From positions 1-40,903 of the forward strand of contig NZ_LYXZ01000092.1 in the NCBI RefSeq assembly GCF_001676615.1: DNA of 40,903 bases, read 5' to 3'. This DNA comes from Labrys sp. WJW (GTDB lineage Bacteria > Pseudomonadota > Alphaproteobacteria > Rhizobiales > Labraceae). The position numbers and the translations under genes are program-made. Below are positions 1 to 7,893 of the stretch, piece after piece. Under the pieces are notes generated by a model. It was not told the DNA's origin and made no database searches. It saw only the letters and a program-made list of their open reading frames with translations. The stretch's first letter is position 1, and every line of letters begins with the position of its first letter.

Positions 1-86
1 CCACCATGCGCAAGCTACTCACAATCCTCAATGCAATCATTCGCGATCAACAACCATGGCAAACCGCTTGACATCCAAGACAGTCG

Positions 87-128
87 CTCTCCCCGTAAAC
101 GGGGTGAGGAGGCTCGCGCGTTGAGCCT
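87..128. repeat. Intergenic palindromic repeat, CTCTCCCCGTAA type
   Basis: A short GC-rich segment with CTCTCCCCGTAA, then ACGGGGTGAGGAGGC, then a GCTC/GAGC pair. Nearly the same string, with small changes, recurs at 6456-6496. It lies about 100 bases upstream of cobU. The remainder of the first 197 bases holds nothing I recognise; in particular there is no visible B12-box, so no cobalamin riboswitch is called. Confidence 0.5.
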
Positions 129-197
129 CATCTCCAACGCGACCGCTTCGCTCAACTCTTGAATTATCGCCCATGGACGAATGTCCGCGCTCCCCTT

Positions 198-227
198 GCC
201 TTCCTGCCCCGAACCCGGCAGGAAGGC
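198..227 (+). promoter_or_regulatory. Hairpin covering the cobU ribosome-binding site
   Basis: A perfect 11-bp inverted repeat (198-208 with 217-227, 8-nt loop). The right arm GGCAGGAAGGC contains the Shine-Dalgarno sequence of cobU, whose ATG follows at 231. If the stem forms in mRNA, the ribosome-binding site is paired. This may be a translational control element or simply a palindromic repeat that happens to lie there. Confidence 0.5.
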
Positions 228-230
228 GGC

Positions 231-737
231 ATGTCCTCTCCCCGACTCACTCTCGTCCTCGGCGGCGCGCGTTCCGGCAAGAGCCGGCATGCGGAGAGCC
301 TGATTTCGGCCCATCCCGCGCCCTGGACCTATATCGCCACCGCACAAGCCTTCGACGACGAGATGCGTGAGCGCATCGGCGAGCACCAGGCCCGGCGCGA
401 CGCCAATTGGCACACGGTCGACGCGCCCCTGGCCCTGCCGGAAGCGCTGGTGGCGACGCAGGGTCCCGTGCTGGTCGACTGCCTGACGCTCTGGCTCACC
501 AATCTCATGCTGGGCGGCCATGACCTCAAATCCGCCTTTCTCCGGCTGCAGGAAGCGATCGAGGCCGTATCCGGTCCGGTGGTGATGGTCAGCAATGAGG
601 TGGGCCTGTCCATCGTGCCGGATAATGCCCTTGGCCGGGCCTTTCGCGACGAGCAGGGCCGGCTCAACCAACGGATCGCTGGCATCGCCGACCGGGTGAT
701 CTTCATGGTGGCCGGCCTGCCGATGATGGTGAAGTGA
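231..737 (+). CDS. cobU: Bifunctional adenosylcobinamide kinase / adenosylcobinamide-phosphate guanylyltransferase
   Basis: CobU (CobP) phosphorylates adenosylcobinamide and then transfers GMP to it, in cytoplasmic assembly of the lower ligand loop of cobalamin. The 168-residue product has the usual family length. It shows the P-loop GGARSGKS (11-18), the YIATA strand (34-38), EHQARR (51-56) whose histidine matches the guanylylated residue of the family, LVDCLTLWLTN, SNEVG (121-125) and the GRAFRDEQGRLNQ segment. The ATG at 231 is chosen over an upstream in-frame start at 159 because it follows AGGAAGG and puts the P-loop at the usual distance from the N-terminus. cobO follows 12 bases later, so the two form an operon. 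The ribosome-binding site lies in a strong hairpin. Confidence 0.93.
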   Translation: MSSPRLTLVLGGARSGKSRHAESLISAHPAPWTYIATAQAFDDEMRERIGEHQARRDANWHTVDAPLALPEALVATQGPVLVDCLTLWLTNLMLGGHDLKSAFLRLQEAIEAVSGPVVMVSNEVGLSIVPDNALGRAFRDEQGRLNQRIAGIADRVIFMVAGLPMMVK

Positions 738-749
738 TTGGATGCTGAG

Positions 750-1355
750 ATGACCGACGATGCCGCACGCCACAAGGCGAAGATGGAAAAGCGCAAGGCC
801 GTGCAGGATGCCGAAGTCGCTTCCAAGACCATCACCGAAAAGGGCCTGCTGATCGTCAACACCGGCCCCGGCAAGGGCAAGTCTACGGCCGCCTTCGGGC
901 TGATCATGCGTGCGCTCGGCCATGGCTGGCCCATCGGCGTGGTGCAGTTCATCAAGGGTGCCTGGTCGACCGGCGAGCGCACGGCATTAGAGCGCTTCAA
1001 CGATCTGGTGACCTGGAAGAGCATGGGCGAGGGCTTCACCTGGGAGACTCAGGACCGCGAGCGCGACGTCGCCGCCGCCGGGCGGGCCTGGGACGCGGCC
1101 AAGGCGATGCTGGCGGATCCCGCCATCCGCCTCGTGGTGCTCGACGAGATCAACATCGCCCTGCGCTACGATTATCTCGACCTCGCCGAGGTGGTGGAAA
1201 CGCTGAAGGCGCGCCGGCCGGACCTGCATGTCGTGGTCACCGGCCGCAATGCCAAGCCTGAGCTGATCGAGGCGGCCGACCTGGTGACCGAGATGACGCT
1301 GGTGAAGCATCACTTCGCCGCCGGCGTGAAGGCCCAGCAGGGCATCGAGTTCTAG
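750..1355 (+). CDS. cobO: Cob(I)alamin adenosyltransferase (CobO/BtuR type)
   Basis: Transfers the adenosyl group of ATP to the cobalt of cob(I)alamin or cob(I)yrinic acid diamide in cytoplasmic coenzyme B12 synthesis. The 201-residue product has the family length, the P-loop GPGKGKST (39-46), VLDEIN as a Walker-B-like strand, and the VVTGRNA and ADLVTEM motifs near the C-terminus. An in-frame TTG at 738, directly after the cobU stop, could add four residues; the ATG at 750 is preferred. Shine-Dalgarno is weak, so translation may depend on coupling to cobU. The gene is followed at once by a large inverted repeat. Confidence 0.93.
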   Translation: MTDDAARHKAKMEKRKAVQDAEVASKTITEKGLLIVNTGPGKGKSTAAFGLIMRALGHGWPIGVVQFIKGAWSTGERTALERFNDLVTWKSMGEGFTWETQDRERDVAAAGRAWDAAKAMLADPAIRLVVLDEINIALRYDYLDLAEVVETLKARRPDLHVVVTGRNAKPELIEAADLVTEMTLVKHHFAAGVKAQQGIEF

Positions 1356-1456
1356 AGCAAAATGACTTTTTCCCGAAGCGTCATTTTGCTCTAACCATTT
1401 GTTTTGACGCGTTTTTTGATCGAAAAGTCTATCAGCTTTTTTGGAAAACGCTCTAA
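1354..1456. repeat. Palindromic intergenic repeat after cobO (family A)
   Basis: A 13-bp perfect inverted repeat (AGAGCAAAATGAC at 1354-1366 with its complement at 1380-1392, 13-nt loop) begins at the cobO stop codon. It continues with CTAAC..TTTG..GACGCGTTTTTTG and ends in AAAACGCTCTAAGGCC. A diverged copy sits at 9941-10042. The hairpin could also end cobUO transcription, although no U-run directly follows it. Elements of this kind are frequent between genes of Hyphomicrobiales. Confidence 0.65.
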
Positions 1457-1471
1457 GGCCCGGCAGCTTTC

Positions 1472-2134
1472 ATGATCCAGCCCCATCCCGAGCGCTCGGC
1501 GCTGGTCGCCATCCTCTGCGTCGCCGGCGCGGCCCTGATCTTCGCCGTGCTCGCCGGCCTGGTCATGCAGGGCGGCACGGAGGCCTTCGACCGCGCCATC
1601 CTCCTGATGATGCGCAATCCCGCCGACCTTACCGATCCGCTCGGGCCGGGCTGGCTCGAGGAGATGATGCGCGATTTCACCGGCCTGGGCGGCGTCGGCG
1701 TGCTGACGCTGACTACCCTCGCAGTGGCAGGTTTTCTCGCCCTTTCGGGATCGCCGCGCAGCGCGGTCTTCGTCATCCTCGCCATCGGCAGCGGCATCCT
1801 GATGAGCTCGCTTCTGAAATATGGCTTCGACCGGCCGAGGCCCGACCTGGTGGCGCATGGCTCGCGGGTCTACACGTCGAGCTTTCCGAGCGGCCACTCC
1901 TTCATGTCCGCCACCGTCTATTTCACGCTCGGTATCATGCTGGCCCGCAGCTTTCGCTCGCGCGCCCTGTCGGTCTACATCATGGTGGTGTGCACCCTGC
2001 TGACCTTCGGGGTCGGCGTCAGCCGTGTCTATCTCGGCGTGCATTGGCCCACCGACGTGATTGCCGGCTGGGTGATCGGGGCCGGCTGGGCGCTGTTCTG
2101 CTCACTCCTGGCACAGCGCCTGTCGGGTCATTGA
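1472..2134 (+). CDS. PAP2-family membrane phosphatase
   Basis: Type 2 phosphatidic-acid phosphatase superfamily protein, 220 residues, with about five or six hydrophobic helices. The three catalytic motifs are present in order: KYGFDRPRP (116-124), PSGHS (139-143) and SRVYLGVHWPTD (184-195), with His142 and His191 as the expected catalytic pair. Such enzymes dephosphorylate lipid phosphates such as phosphatidate, undecaprenyl diphosphate or lipid A; the substrate cannot be told from sequence. The stop codon abuts the stop of the opposing lipid kinase gene. A lipid kinase next to a lipid phosphatase suggests related substrates, but this is inference. Confidence 0.88.
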   Translation: MIQPHPERSALVAILCVAGAALIFAVLAGLVMQGGTEAFDRAILLMMRNPADLTDPLGPGWLEEMMRDFTGLGGVGVLTLTTLAVAGFLALSGSPRSAVFVILAIGSGILMSSLLKYGFDRPRPDLVAHGSRVYTSSFPSGHSFMSATVYFTLGIMLARSFRSRALSVYIMVVCTLLTFGVGVSRVYLGVHWPTDVIAGWVIGAGWALFCSLLAQRLSGH

Positions 2135-3034
2135 TCAGCTCGATTTTGCCGGCGGCGCAAAGACTTTGATGGCGTGGCGCTTGAGCTTGAAATGCGCCGG
2201 CGTCCAGGTGGTGAGTTCACCGTCGGTGTTCACAGGGCGCGGCCGGTTGGTGCGGATCACCAGTTCGGTGGTGCCGAAGGCGCGCACATCGTCCCACTGG
2301 CCATGGGTGCCCTTGCGCAGGCTGGGCAGCAGCTTGAGCAGGCGCCACCAATGGTCGACCTCCAGGCTGTAGAAATCGAGCTTGCCGTCGTCGGCCGTGG
2401 CGGTCTGCTCCACGCTCATGCCGCCACCGTAATATTTGCCGTTGCCGACCGAGACCTGCAGGGTCTTGATCTTCTCGGTAGTGCCGTCATGGTCGAGATA
2501 GGCGGTGAAGAGCTGCGAGCGCGCCAGCAGCCGGGCCGCCACGATGCCGTAACCGAGCTTGCCGAACATCTTCTTGGCCTTCTCGGAGAGTTCGGCGGCG
2601 AGATCGGCGCTGAAGCCGATGCTGGCCACGTTGAAATAGAGCTGGCCGTTGACCTCGCCCAGGTCCATTGGCCTCGGCTGCCCAGACACGATGAGCTCGG
2701 CGGCCTTCAGGGGGTCGGCGGGGATCTCGGCCGTACGGGCGAAATCGTTGGCCGTGCCGAGCGGCAGCACGCCGAGCGGCAGGCCCGTTTCCACCAGCCC
2801 CCGGGCGGCGGCGTTGAGGCTGCCGTCACCGCCTCCGACGATGACGAGATCGCATTCGTCCCGCCGCCGCAGGATCACATCGGCGATCTTCTCATCCCCT
2901 TCCGGGTTCGCTTCGATGAGATGGATGCCGCCCGTCTCCAGCACCTTGCGGATCGCTTCGGTGCCCTTGCCGCCATTGCGCGCGTTGGGATTGACGATGA
3001 AGAGCGCACGCCTGCCCTGCTGTGAACCAACCAT
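2135..3034 (-). CDS. Diacylglycerol-kinase-family lipid kinase (YegS/DgkB type)
   Basis: A 299-residue soluble or peripheral lipid kinase. It carries the DAGK catalytic domain at the N-terminus: IVNPNA (13-18), GGGDGSLN (67-74) for nucleotide binding, and PLGTANDFAR (91-100). The C-terminal half is the beta-sandwich domain with VNTDGE. It probably phosphorylates diacylglycerol or a related lipid with ATP. The ATG at 3034 is preferred over a TTG four codons upstream because GGCAGGG lies just before it. The gene is convergent with the PAP2 gene, with no base between the two stop codons. Confidence 0.88.
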   Translation of the reverse strand: MVGSQQGRRALFIVNPNARNGGKGTEAIRKVLETGGIHLIEANPEGDEKIADVILRRRDECDLVIVGGGDGSLNAAARGLVETGLPLGVLPLGTANDFARTAEIPADPLKAAELIVSGQPRPMDLGEVNGQLYFNVASIGFSADLAAELSEKAKKMFGKLGYGIVAARLLARSQLFTAYLDHDGTTEKIKTLQVSVGNGKYYGGGMSVEQTATADDGKLDFYSLEVDHWWRLLKLLPSLRKGTHGQWDDVRAFGTTELVIRTNRPRPVNTDGELTTWTPAHFKLKRHAIKVFAPPAKSS

Positions 3035-3192
3035 ACCCTGCCCCAATGCCCCTCGCGCCGAGCGCGAGACCCGAAGCGAAACTGCCTAATCGGCAATTGG
3101 GCGCATTCCATGGCCGTGGCACGGCAAGGTCGATGCAGGGCTCCGAATTCAGATTAGTGACGGCAGAGTTTGGAGTGCCTGGCGTGCGATCT

Positions 3193-3279
3193 TTCCGGGT
3201 GCACGGGCATCTTGCCCGTTCTTCCGATCCCGCAAGTACCGTGTTTCCAAGAACGGGCAAGATGCCCGTGCACCCGGAA
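3193..3279. repeat. Inverted hairpin doublet repeat (family B), copy 1
   Basis: Two 31-bp arms (3193-3223 and 3249-3279) are perfect inverted copies separated by 25 bases. Each arm contains its own small hairpin (ACGGGCA-TCT-TGCCCGT). The spacer ends in GTGTTTCC. The element at 13712-13792 has a different sequence but the same plan and spacer length. It lies between the ABC ATPase stop and the lipid kinase start; the rest of 3035-3308 shows no gene. Confidence 0.75.
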
Positions 3280-3308
3280 CCCGCCTGTCAGCGCCGGCGG
3301 TACCGCGC

Positions 3309-4007
<699 letters not shown>

Positions 4008-4031
4008 TCGCATCCTGCCTGAAAGGTTCTC

Positions 4032-4676
4032 GTGATCGTGACCCGTATCTATGCATCGATTGTGGCAATTCTCTCATTGCTTGTCATGACTCCGTTGGCC
4101 GCGGAGCATGCCATGGCCGAGCCGCTGCGTATCGTGGCCTTCGGCGACAGCCTCACCGCCGGCCTCGGCCTGGAGGCCAGGGATGCCTATCCCGCCAAGC
4201 TGCAGGCAGCCCTCGCCAAGCTCGGCATCGAGGTCGTGATCGACAATGCCGGCGTCTCCGGCGATACCACCGATGGCGGCCTTGCCCGGCTCGACTGGTC
4301 GGTGCCCGACGGTACCAAGGCGGTGCTGCTCGAACTCGGCGCCAACGACATGCTGCGCGGGCTCGATCCCAAGCTTGCCCGGTCCAATCTTGCCGCCATC
4401 CTGGAGCGGCTCAACGAGCGCAAGATCCCGGTCCTGCTCATGGGTATGCGCGCCGCGCCCAATCTCGGCGCCGACTACCAGAAGGCGTTCGATGCCATCT
4501 ATCCCGACCTCGCAAGCCAGTATGGGGCGGAACTCTATCCCTTCTTCCTCGATGGGGTCGCCGGCACGCCCGGCCTCAACCAGGCCGACGGCATGCATCC
4601 GACCGCCGCCGGCGCCGATGCCATCGTCGCCAGGCTGACGCCGGTGGTGGCTGAGTTCGTAAGGAAATTGCGATAA
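4032..4676 (+). CDS. tesA: Exported SGNH esterase, TesA-like arylesterase/lysophospholipase
   Basis: A 214-residue SGNH hydrolase. Residues 1-29 form a signal peptide ending AEHAMA, so the enzyme is probably periplasmic. The SGNH blocks are visible: GDSLTAG (Ser40), the NAGVSGD block, GAND (Asn105) and DGMHP (Asp186, His189). TesA proteins hydrolyse acyl-CoA, aryl esters and lysophospholipids. The GTG at 4032 is used; GAAAGG lies five bases before it and the next in-frame start would shorten the signal peptide. Only 24 bases separate it from the divergent ABC ATPase gene, as in the E. coli tesA-ybbA pair. Confidence 0.92.
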   Translation: MIVTRIYASIVAILSLLVMTPLAAEHAMAEPLRIVAFGDSLTAGLGLEARDAYPAKLQAALAKLGIEVVIDNAGVSGDTTDGGLARLDWSVPDGTKAVLLELGANDMLRGLDPKLARSNLAAILERLNERKIPVLLMGMRAAPNLGADYQKAFDAIYPDLASQYGAELYPFFLDGVAGTPGLNQADGMHPTAAGADAIVARLTPVVAEFVRKLR

Positions 4677-4737
4677 GGCTGTGAACCAAAGGTTGAGCGC
4701 GTCAGGCGCCGAAGCAAATTCAAGGGAGGCAGCACGA

Positions 4738-5355
4738 ATGGGCATCGAGGGGCGAGCGAAAGGCGAATTGCGCCTCATCCCGGCACGCAAGGGCGTGGCG
4801 GAGCGGGTCAGGGCCGGGCAGACGGTGACCGTCATCAACACCCATGGCAGCCAGGTCGTCGACAGCTGGGCCTTCAATGCCCAGGATCCCGGCGAGTTCA
4901 TGTCGATGGAGCACAGCCGCGGCGCCATGCTGCGCGTCAATCCCCAGCTCGGCGACACGCTGCGCAGCAATCGCCGGCGCCCCATGCTCACCCTGGTCGA
5001 AGACAATTCCGGCGGAATCCACGACACGCTGATCGCCGCCTGCGATCGCTATCGCTACGAACAGCTCGGCCATGTCGGCCATCACGACAGCTGCACCGAC
5101 AATCTGGCGCACGCCCTGGCTTCGCTCGGCGTCACCGGCGCGGAGACACCCAGCCCGCTCAACCTGTTCATGAACATCCCGGTCGGCGCCGATGGCAGCG
5201 TCTCCTTCCAGCCGCCGGTGTCGACGCCGGGCTCCCATGTCCGTCTCAAGGCCGAGATGGACCTGATCGTCGTCTTCTCGGCCTGTCCCCAGGACCTGGT
5301 GCCGGTGAACGGCGCCGACTGCATGCCCCGGGATGCGCATTACACCATCGACTGA
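4738..5355 (+). CDS. DUF1989 / urea-carboxylase-associated family protein
   Basis: A 205-residue cytoplasmic protein of the DUF1989 family. Members lie beside urea carboxylase, agmatinase or aminomethyltransferase-like genes and are thought to act in nitrogen-compound breakdown, but no reaction is settled. Visible conserved stretches include THGSQVVDSWAFN (35-47), MEHSR (57-61), GHHDSCTDN (114-122) and NLFMNIPV, with His and Cys residues that could bind metal. The ATG at 4738 follows GGGAGG. The agmatinase gene begins 31 bases after the stop, so the two are probably co-transcribed, which suggests a role in agmatine, guanidino or urea metabolism. Confidence 0.85.
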   Translation: MGIEGRAKGELRLIPARKGVAERVRAGQTVTVINTHGSQVVDSWAFNAQDPGEFMSMEHSRGAMLRVNPQLGDTLRSNRRRPMLTLVEDNSGGIHDTLIAACDRYRYEQLGHVGHHDSCTDNLAHALASLGVTGAETPSPLNLFMNIPVGADGSVSFQPPVSTPGSHVRLKAEMDLIVVFSACPQDLVPVNGADCMPRDAHYTID

Positions 5356-5386
5356 TCGTCTCAGGCTCCCGGACAGGAACCAAAAA

Positions 5387-6340
5387 GTGAGCAGCAACCA
5401 TCCCTTCCAGCCGCTCGATTCGGGGCTCGTGCCGCGCTTTGCCGGCCCCTCGACCTTCATGCGCCTACCCATGGCCCGACCGGACGAGATCGATATCGCC
5501 CTCGTCGGCATTCCCTTCGATGGCGGCGCGACCAACCGAACCGGCGCGCGGCATGGTCCCCGGGAGATTCGCAACCAGTCGAGCCTGGTGCGGCGGGTGC
5601 ACCATGTCACCGGCATCTCGCCCTTTGACCGGATACGGGCCGGCGATTGCGGCGACGCACCGATCAACCCACTCGACCTGATGGCGAGCCTGGAAAGCAT
5701 CGAGGCCTTTTATGCGCAGATCCAGGCCGCCGGCGCCCGCCCATTGACGGCGGGAGGCGACCATCTCACCACCCTGCCCATCCTGCGTGCCCTGGCGAAA
5801 CAGGCGCCGGTCGGCCTCGTCCAGTTCGATGCCCATTCCGACACCTATGACAGCTTCTTCGGCAGCCGCTACAACCATGGCACGCCGTTCCGCCGCGCCA
5901 TCGAGGAGGGGCTGGTCGATCCCAGGCGCATGATCCAGATCGGCATTCGCGGCGCGATCTCCGATGCCGCCAATTACGACTTCGCCCGGGCCGCCGGGGT
6001 CCGCATCGTCTTCATCGAGGAGTTCATGGCTCGCGGCGTGGCCGATGTCATGGCCGAAGCACGCGCCATCATCGGCGACCAGCCCGCCTATCTCAGCTTC
6101 GACATCGACGCGCTCGACCCTTCCTTCGCACCCGGCACCGGCACGCCGGAGATCGGCGGCATGTCGACGCGTGAGGCCCAGGCGATGATCCGCCTGATGG
6201 AAGGCGCCCATCTGGTCGGCGCGGACCTGGTGGAAGTCTCCCCGCCACTCGATCCGTCCGGCCTCACCGCTTTGACCGGCGCGACGCTGATGTTCGAACT
6301 GCTCTGCGTGATGGCGGGGCATAACGGACGGGCGGGTTGA
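5387..6340 (+). CDS. speB: Agmatinase-family ureohydrolase
   Basis: A 317-residue binuclear-manganese ureohydrolase. Metal ligands are clear: GGDH (His126), DAHSD (148-152), and FDIDALDP (Asp239, Asp241), followed by APGTGTPE. Agmatinases cleave agmatine to putrescine and urea. Close relatives use guanidinobutyrate or guanidinopropionate, and the substrate loops cannot decide between these. GTG at 5387 is used as start because AGGA precedes it and the protein then has the family length; an earlier in-frame start would overlap the DUF1989 gene. Neighbours for polyamine breakdown (carbamoylputrescine amidase, acetylpolyamine deacetylase) support agmatine as substrate. Confidence 0.87.
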   Translation: MSSNHPFQPLDSGLVPRFAGPSTFMRLPMARPDEIDIALVGIPFDGGATNRTGARHGPREIRNQSSLVRRVHHVTGISPFDRIRAGDCGDAPINPLDLMASLESIEAFYAQIQAAGARPLTAGGDHLTTLPILRALAKQAPVGLVQFDAHSDTYDSFFGSRYNHGTPFRRAIEEGLVDPRRMIQIGIRGAISDAANYDFARAAGVRIVFIEEFMARGVADVMAEARAIIGDQPAYLSFDIDALDPSFAPGTGTPEIGGMSTREAQAMIRLMEGAHLVGADLVEVSPPLDPSGLTALTGATLMFELLCVMAGHNGRAG

Positions 6341-6390
6341 AGTCCTCAAGGACGAGCAGCCACATCAAAGCCCCCCTCGCCCTGCAAAGC

Positions 6391-6496
6391 GGGGAGAGGG
6401 TAAGGGTGAGGGGCTACACAGCCTTGGCCAACCATAGCGCCGCCCCTCACCTTACCTCTCCCCGTAAGAACGGAGCGAGGAGGCCCAGGCGTTGCG
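6391..6496. repeat. Palindromic repeat after agmatinase, CTCTCCCCGTAA type
   Basis: The strings at 6391-6414 and 6442-6463 form an imperfect inverted repeat (GGGGAGAGG..GTGAGGGGC with its complement, two single-base differences in length). Bases 6456-6496 match the element at 87-128. It lies between convergent genes (agmatinase and DUF2794) and may also act as a bidirectional terminator. Confidence 0.6.
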
Positions 6497-6539
6497 GCTT
6501 GGCTGATTGCCGTTCACCCCACGCGAATCAAGAGCGCGC

Positions 6540-6926
6540 TCACACCACCACGCGCAGCGGCTTGTCGATGACCTGCAGCACGCGCGCCAGGTCATGTCCG
6601 CGCTTGAGTATCATGCCGGTCGGCGCCAGCACGCTATAGGCCCCCTGGCGCTGAGCCAGCGAGGGATCCTTGACGATACGGTAGAGCGGCATTTCCGAGG
6701 CGCGCCGGAAGATGGAGAACACCGCCTTGTCGCGCAGGAAATCGATGGCATAGTCACGCCATTCGCCATGGGAGACCATGCGCCCATAGAGATTCATGAT
6801 CTGACGTAATTCATGCCTGTCGAAGGCGATGGCTGGGGGATCGGGGCGGCGCGAAGCGGAAAGTTGCGCGACATCTGCGCTTTCGCTTCGCGAAAACAGC
6901 GATCCCGGCGGATCGGCCTCCGTCAT
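6540..6926 (-). CDS. DUF2794 domain protein
   Basis: A 128-residue cytoplasmic protein of unknown function, matching the alphaproteobacterial DUF2794 family. The conserved core is at residues 36-115: FDRHELRQIMNLYGRMVSHG, WRDYAIDF, AVFSIFRRASEMPLYRI and ILKRGHDL. The N-terminal 30 residues are probably disordered. A strong ribosome-binding site (CAGGAGG, four bases before the ATG at 6926) supports the start. It lies 88 bases downstream of the carbamoylputrescine amidase gene on the same strand and may share its transcript. No function can be assigned. Confidence 0.85.
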   Translation of the reverse strand: MTEADPPGSLFSRSESADVAQLSASRRPDPPAIAFDRHELRQIMNLYGRMVSHGEWRDYAIDFLRDKAVFSIFRRASEMPLYRIVKDPSLAQRQGAYSVLAPTGMILKRGHDLARVLQVIDKPLRVVV

Positions 6927-7014
6927 GACGCCTCCTGTGTAAACGGTTTGTCGTCACACTGTCATGATTGCGCCGATCCGCGTCGCGTTCAAGTTTTATC
7001 GCCTCACGAAACGG

Positions 7015-7893
7015 TCATCGCAGGGGAAGACTGCCATCTCCCGTAGCGATACGCCCGTAAAGCTCGGGCCTGCGGTCGCGGAACAGCCCCCAGGCTGCGC
7101 GTTCGGCGCGAATCGCCTCGAGATCGAAGCTTGCCGTCAGCACCGCCTCGCCGGAGCGCCCGGCTTCCGCCAGCAGTTCGCCGTGCTGGCCGGCAATGAA
7201 GGAGGAACCGTAGAAGGTCACCTCCTGCCCGCCGAAACGCTCGACGCCGATACGGTTGGAAGCCATTACGGGCATGATGTTGGCGCCGGCATGGCCGCGC
7301 ATCACCGTGCGCCAATGCTCCATCGAATCAAAGCCGGTGGCGGGCTCCGAGCCGATCGCGGTGGGATAGAGCAGTGCATCCGCACCCATCAGGGCCATGG
7401 ACCGGGCGGCCTCGGGAAACCACTGGTCCCAGCAGATGCCGACACCGATGGTACCGAAGCGGGTCGGCCAGACCTTGAAGCCGGTATCGCCGGGCCGGAA
7501 ATAGAACTTCTCCTCATAACCCGGCCCATCCGGAATATGGGATTTGCGATAGAGGCCGAGGACGCCGCCATCGGCGTCGACCATGACGAGGCTGTTGTAA
7601 TAGGCCTGGTTGGCGCGCTCGAACAGGCTGACGGGCAGGACCACGCCGAGCTCGGCGGCCAGGGCGCGCATGGCCTTGAGGGTCGGATGGTCCTGGTCCA
7701 GCGTGCGGGCCTTGGCGAAATGCTCGGCCTTCTCTTCCTGGCAGAAATAGAGATCCTCGAACAATTCCTGCACCAGCACGACCTGCGCGCCGGCCCCGGC
7801 GGCCTCGCGCACCAGGCGCGTCGCCGTGGCCACATTGTGGTCTACGCTGTCGGTGCAGGCGAACTGCACCACGCCGAATGTCGTGTTGGCCAT
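7015..7893 (-). CDS. aguB: N-carbamoylputrescine amidase (carbon-nitrogen hydrolase)
   Basis: A 292-residue nitrilase-superfamily enzyme. The catalytic triad is visible: Glu43 (VQELFE), Lys117 (YRKSHIP) and Cys154 (GICWDQWFPE). The segments HIPDGPGYEEKFYF and GICWDQWFPEAAR are typical of the AguB branch, which releases putrescine, CO2 and ammonia from N-carbamoylputrescine. No agmatine deiminase gene (aguA) is present in the window, so the source of its substrate is unclear. Its ATG at 7893 overlaps the stop of the deacetylase gene by one base (TGATG), indicating translational coupling. A GTG one codon upstream is an alternative start. Confidence 0.9.
   Translation of the reverse strand: MANTTFGVVQFACTDSVDHNVATATRLVREAAGAGAQVVLVQELFEDLYFCQEEKAEHFAKARTLDQDHPTLKAMRALAAELGVVLPVSLFERANQAYYNSLVMVDADGGVLGLYRKSHIPDGPGYEEKFYFRPGDTGFKVWPTRFGTIGVGICWDQWFPEAARSMALMGADALLYPTAIGSEPATGFDSMEHWRTVMRGHAGANIMPVMASNRIGVERFGGQEVTFYGSSFIAGQHGELLAEAGRSGEAVLTASFDLEAIRAERAAWGLFRDRRPELYGRIATGDGSLPLR

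Noticed and set aside
1..230. Cobalamin riboswitch upstream of cobU
   Set aside because: No B12-box or the other conserved strings were seen; only the hairpin at 198-227 resembles part of such a device.
6341..6539. A CRISPR-like array of GGGGAGAGG repeats
   Set aside because: Only one inverted pair, not regularly spaced direct repeats; fits an intergenic palindrome.
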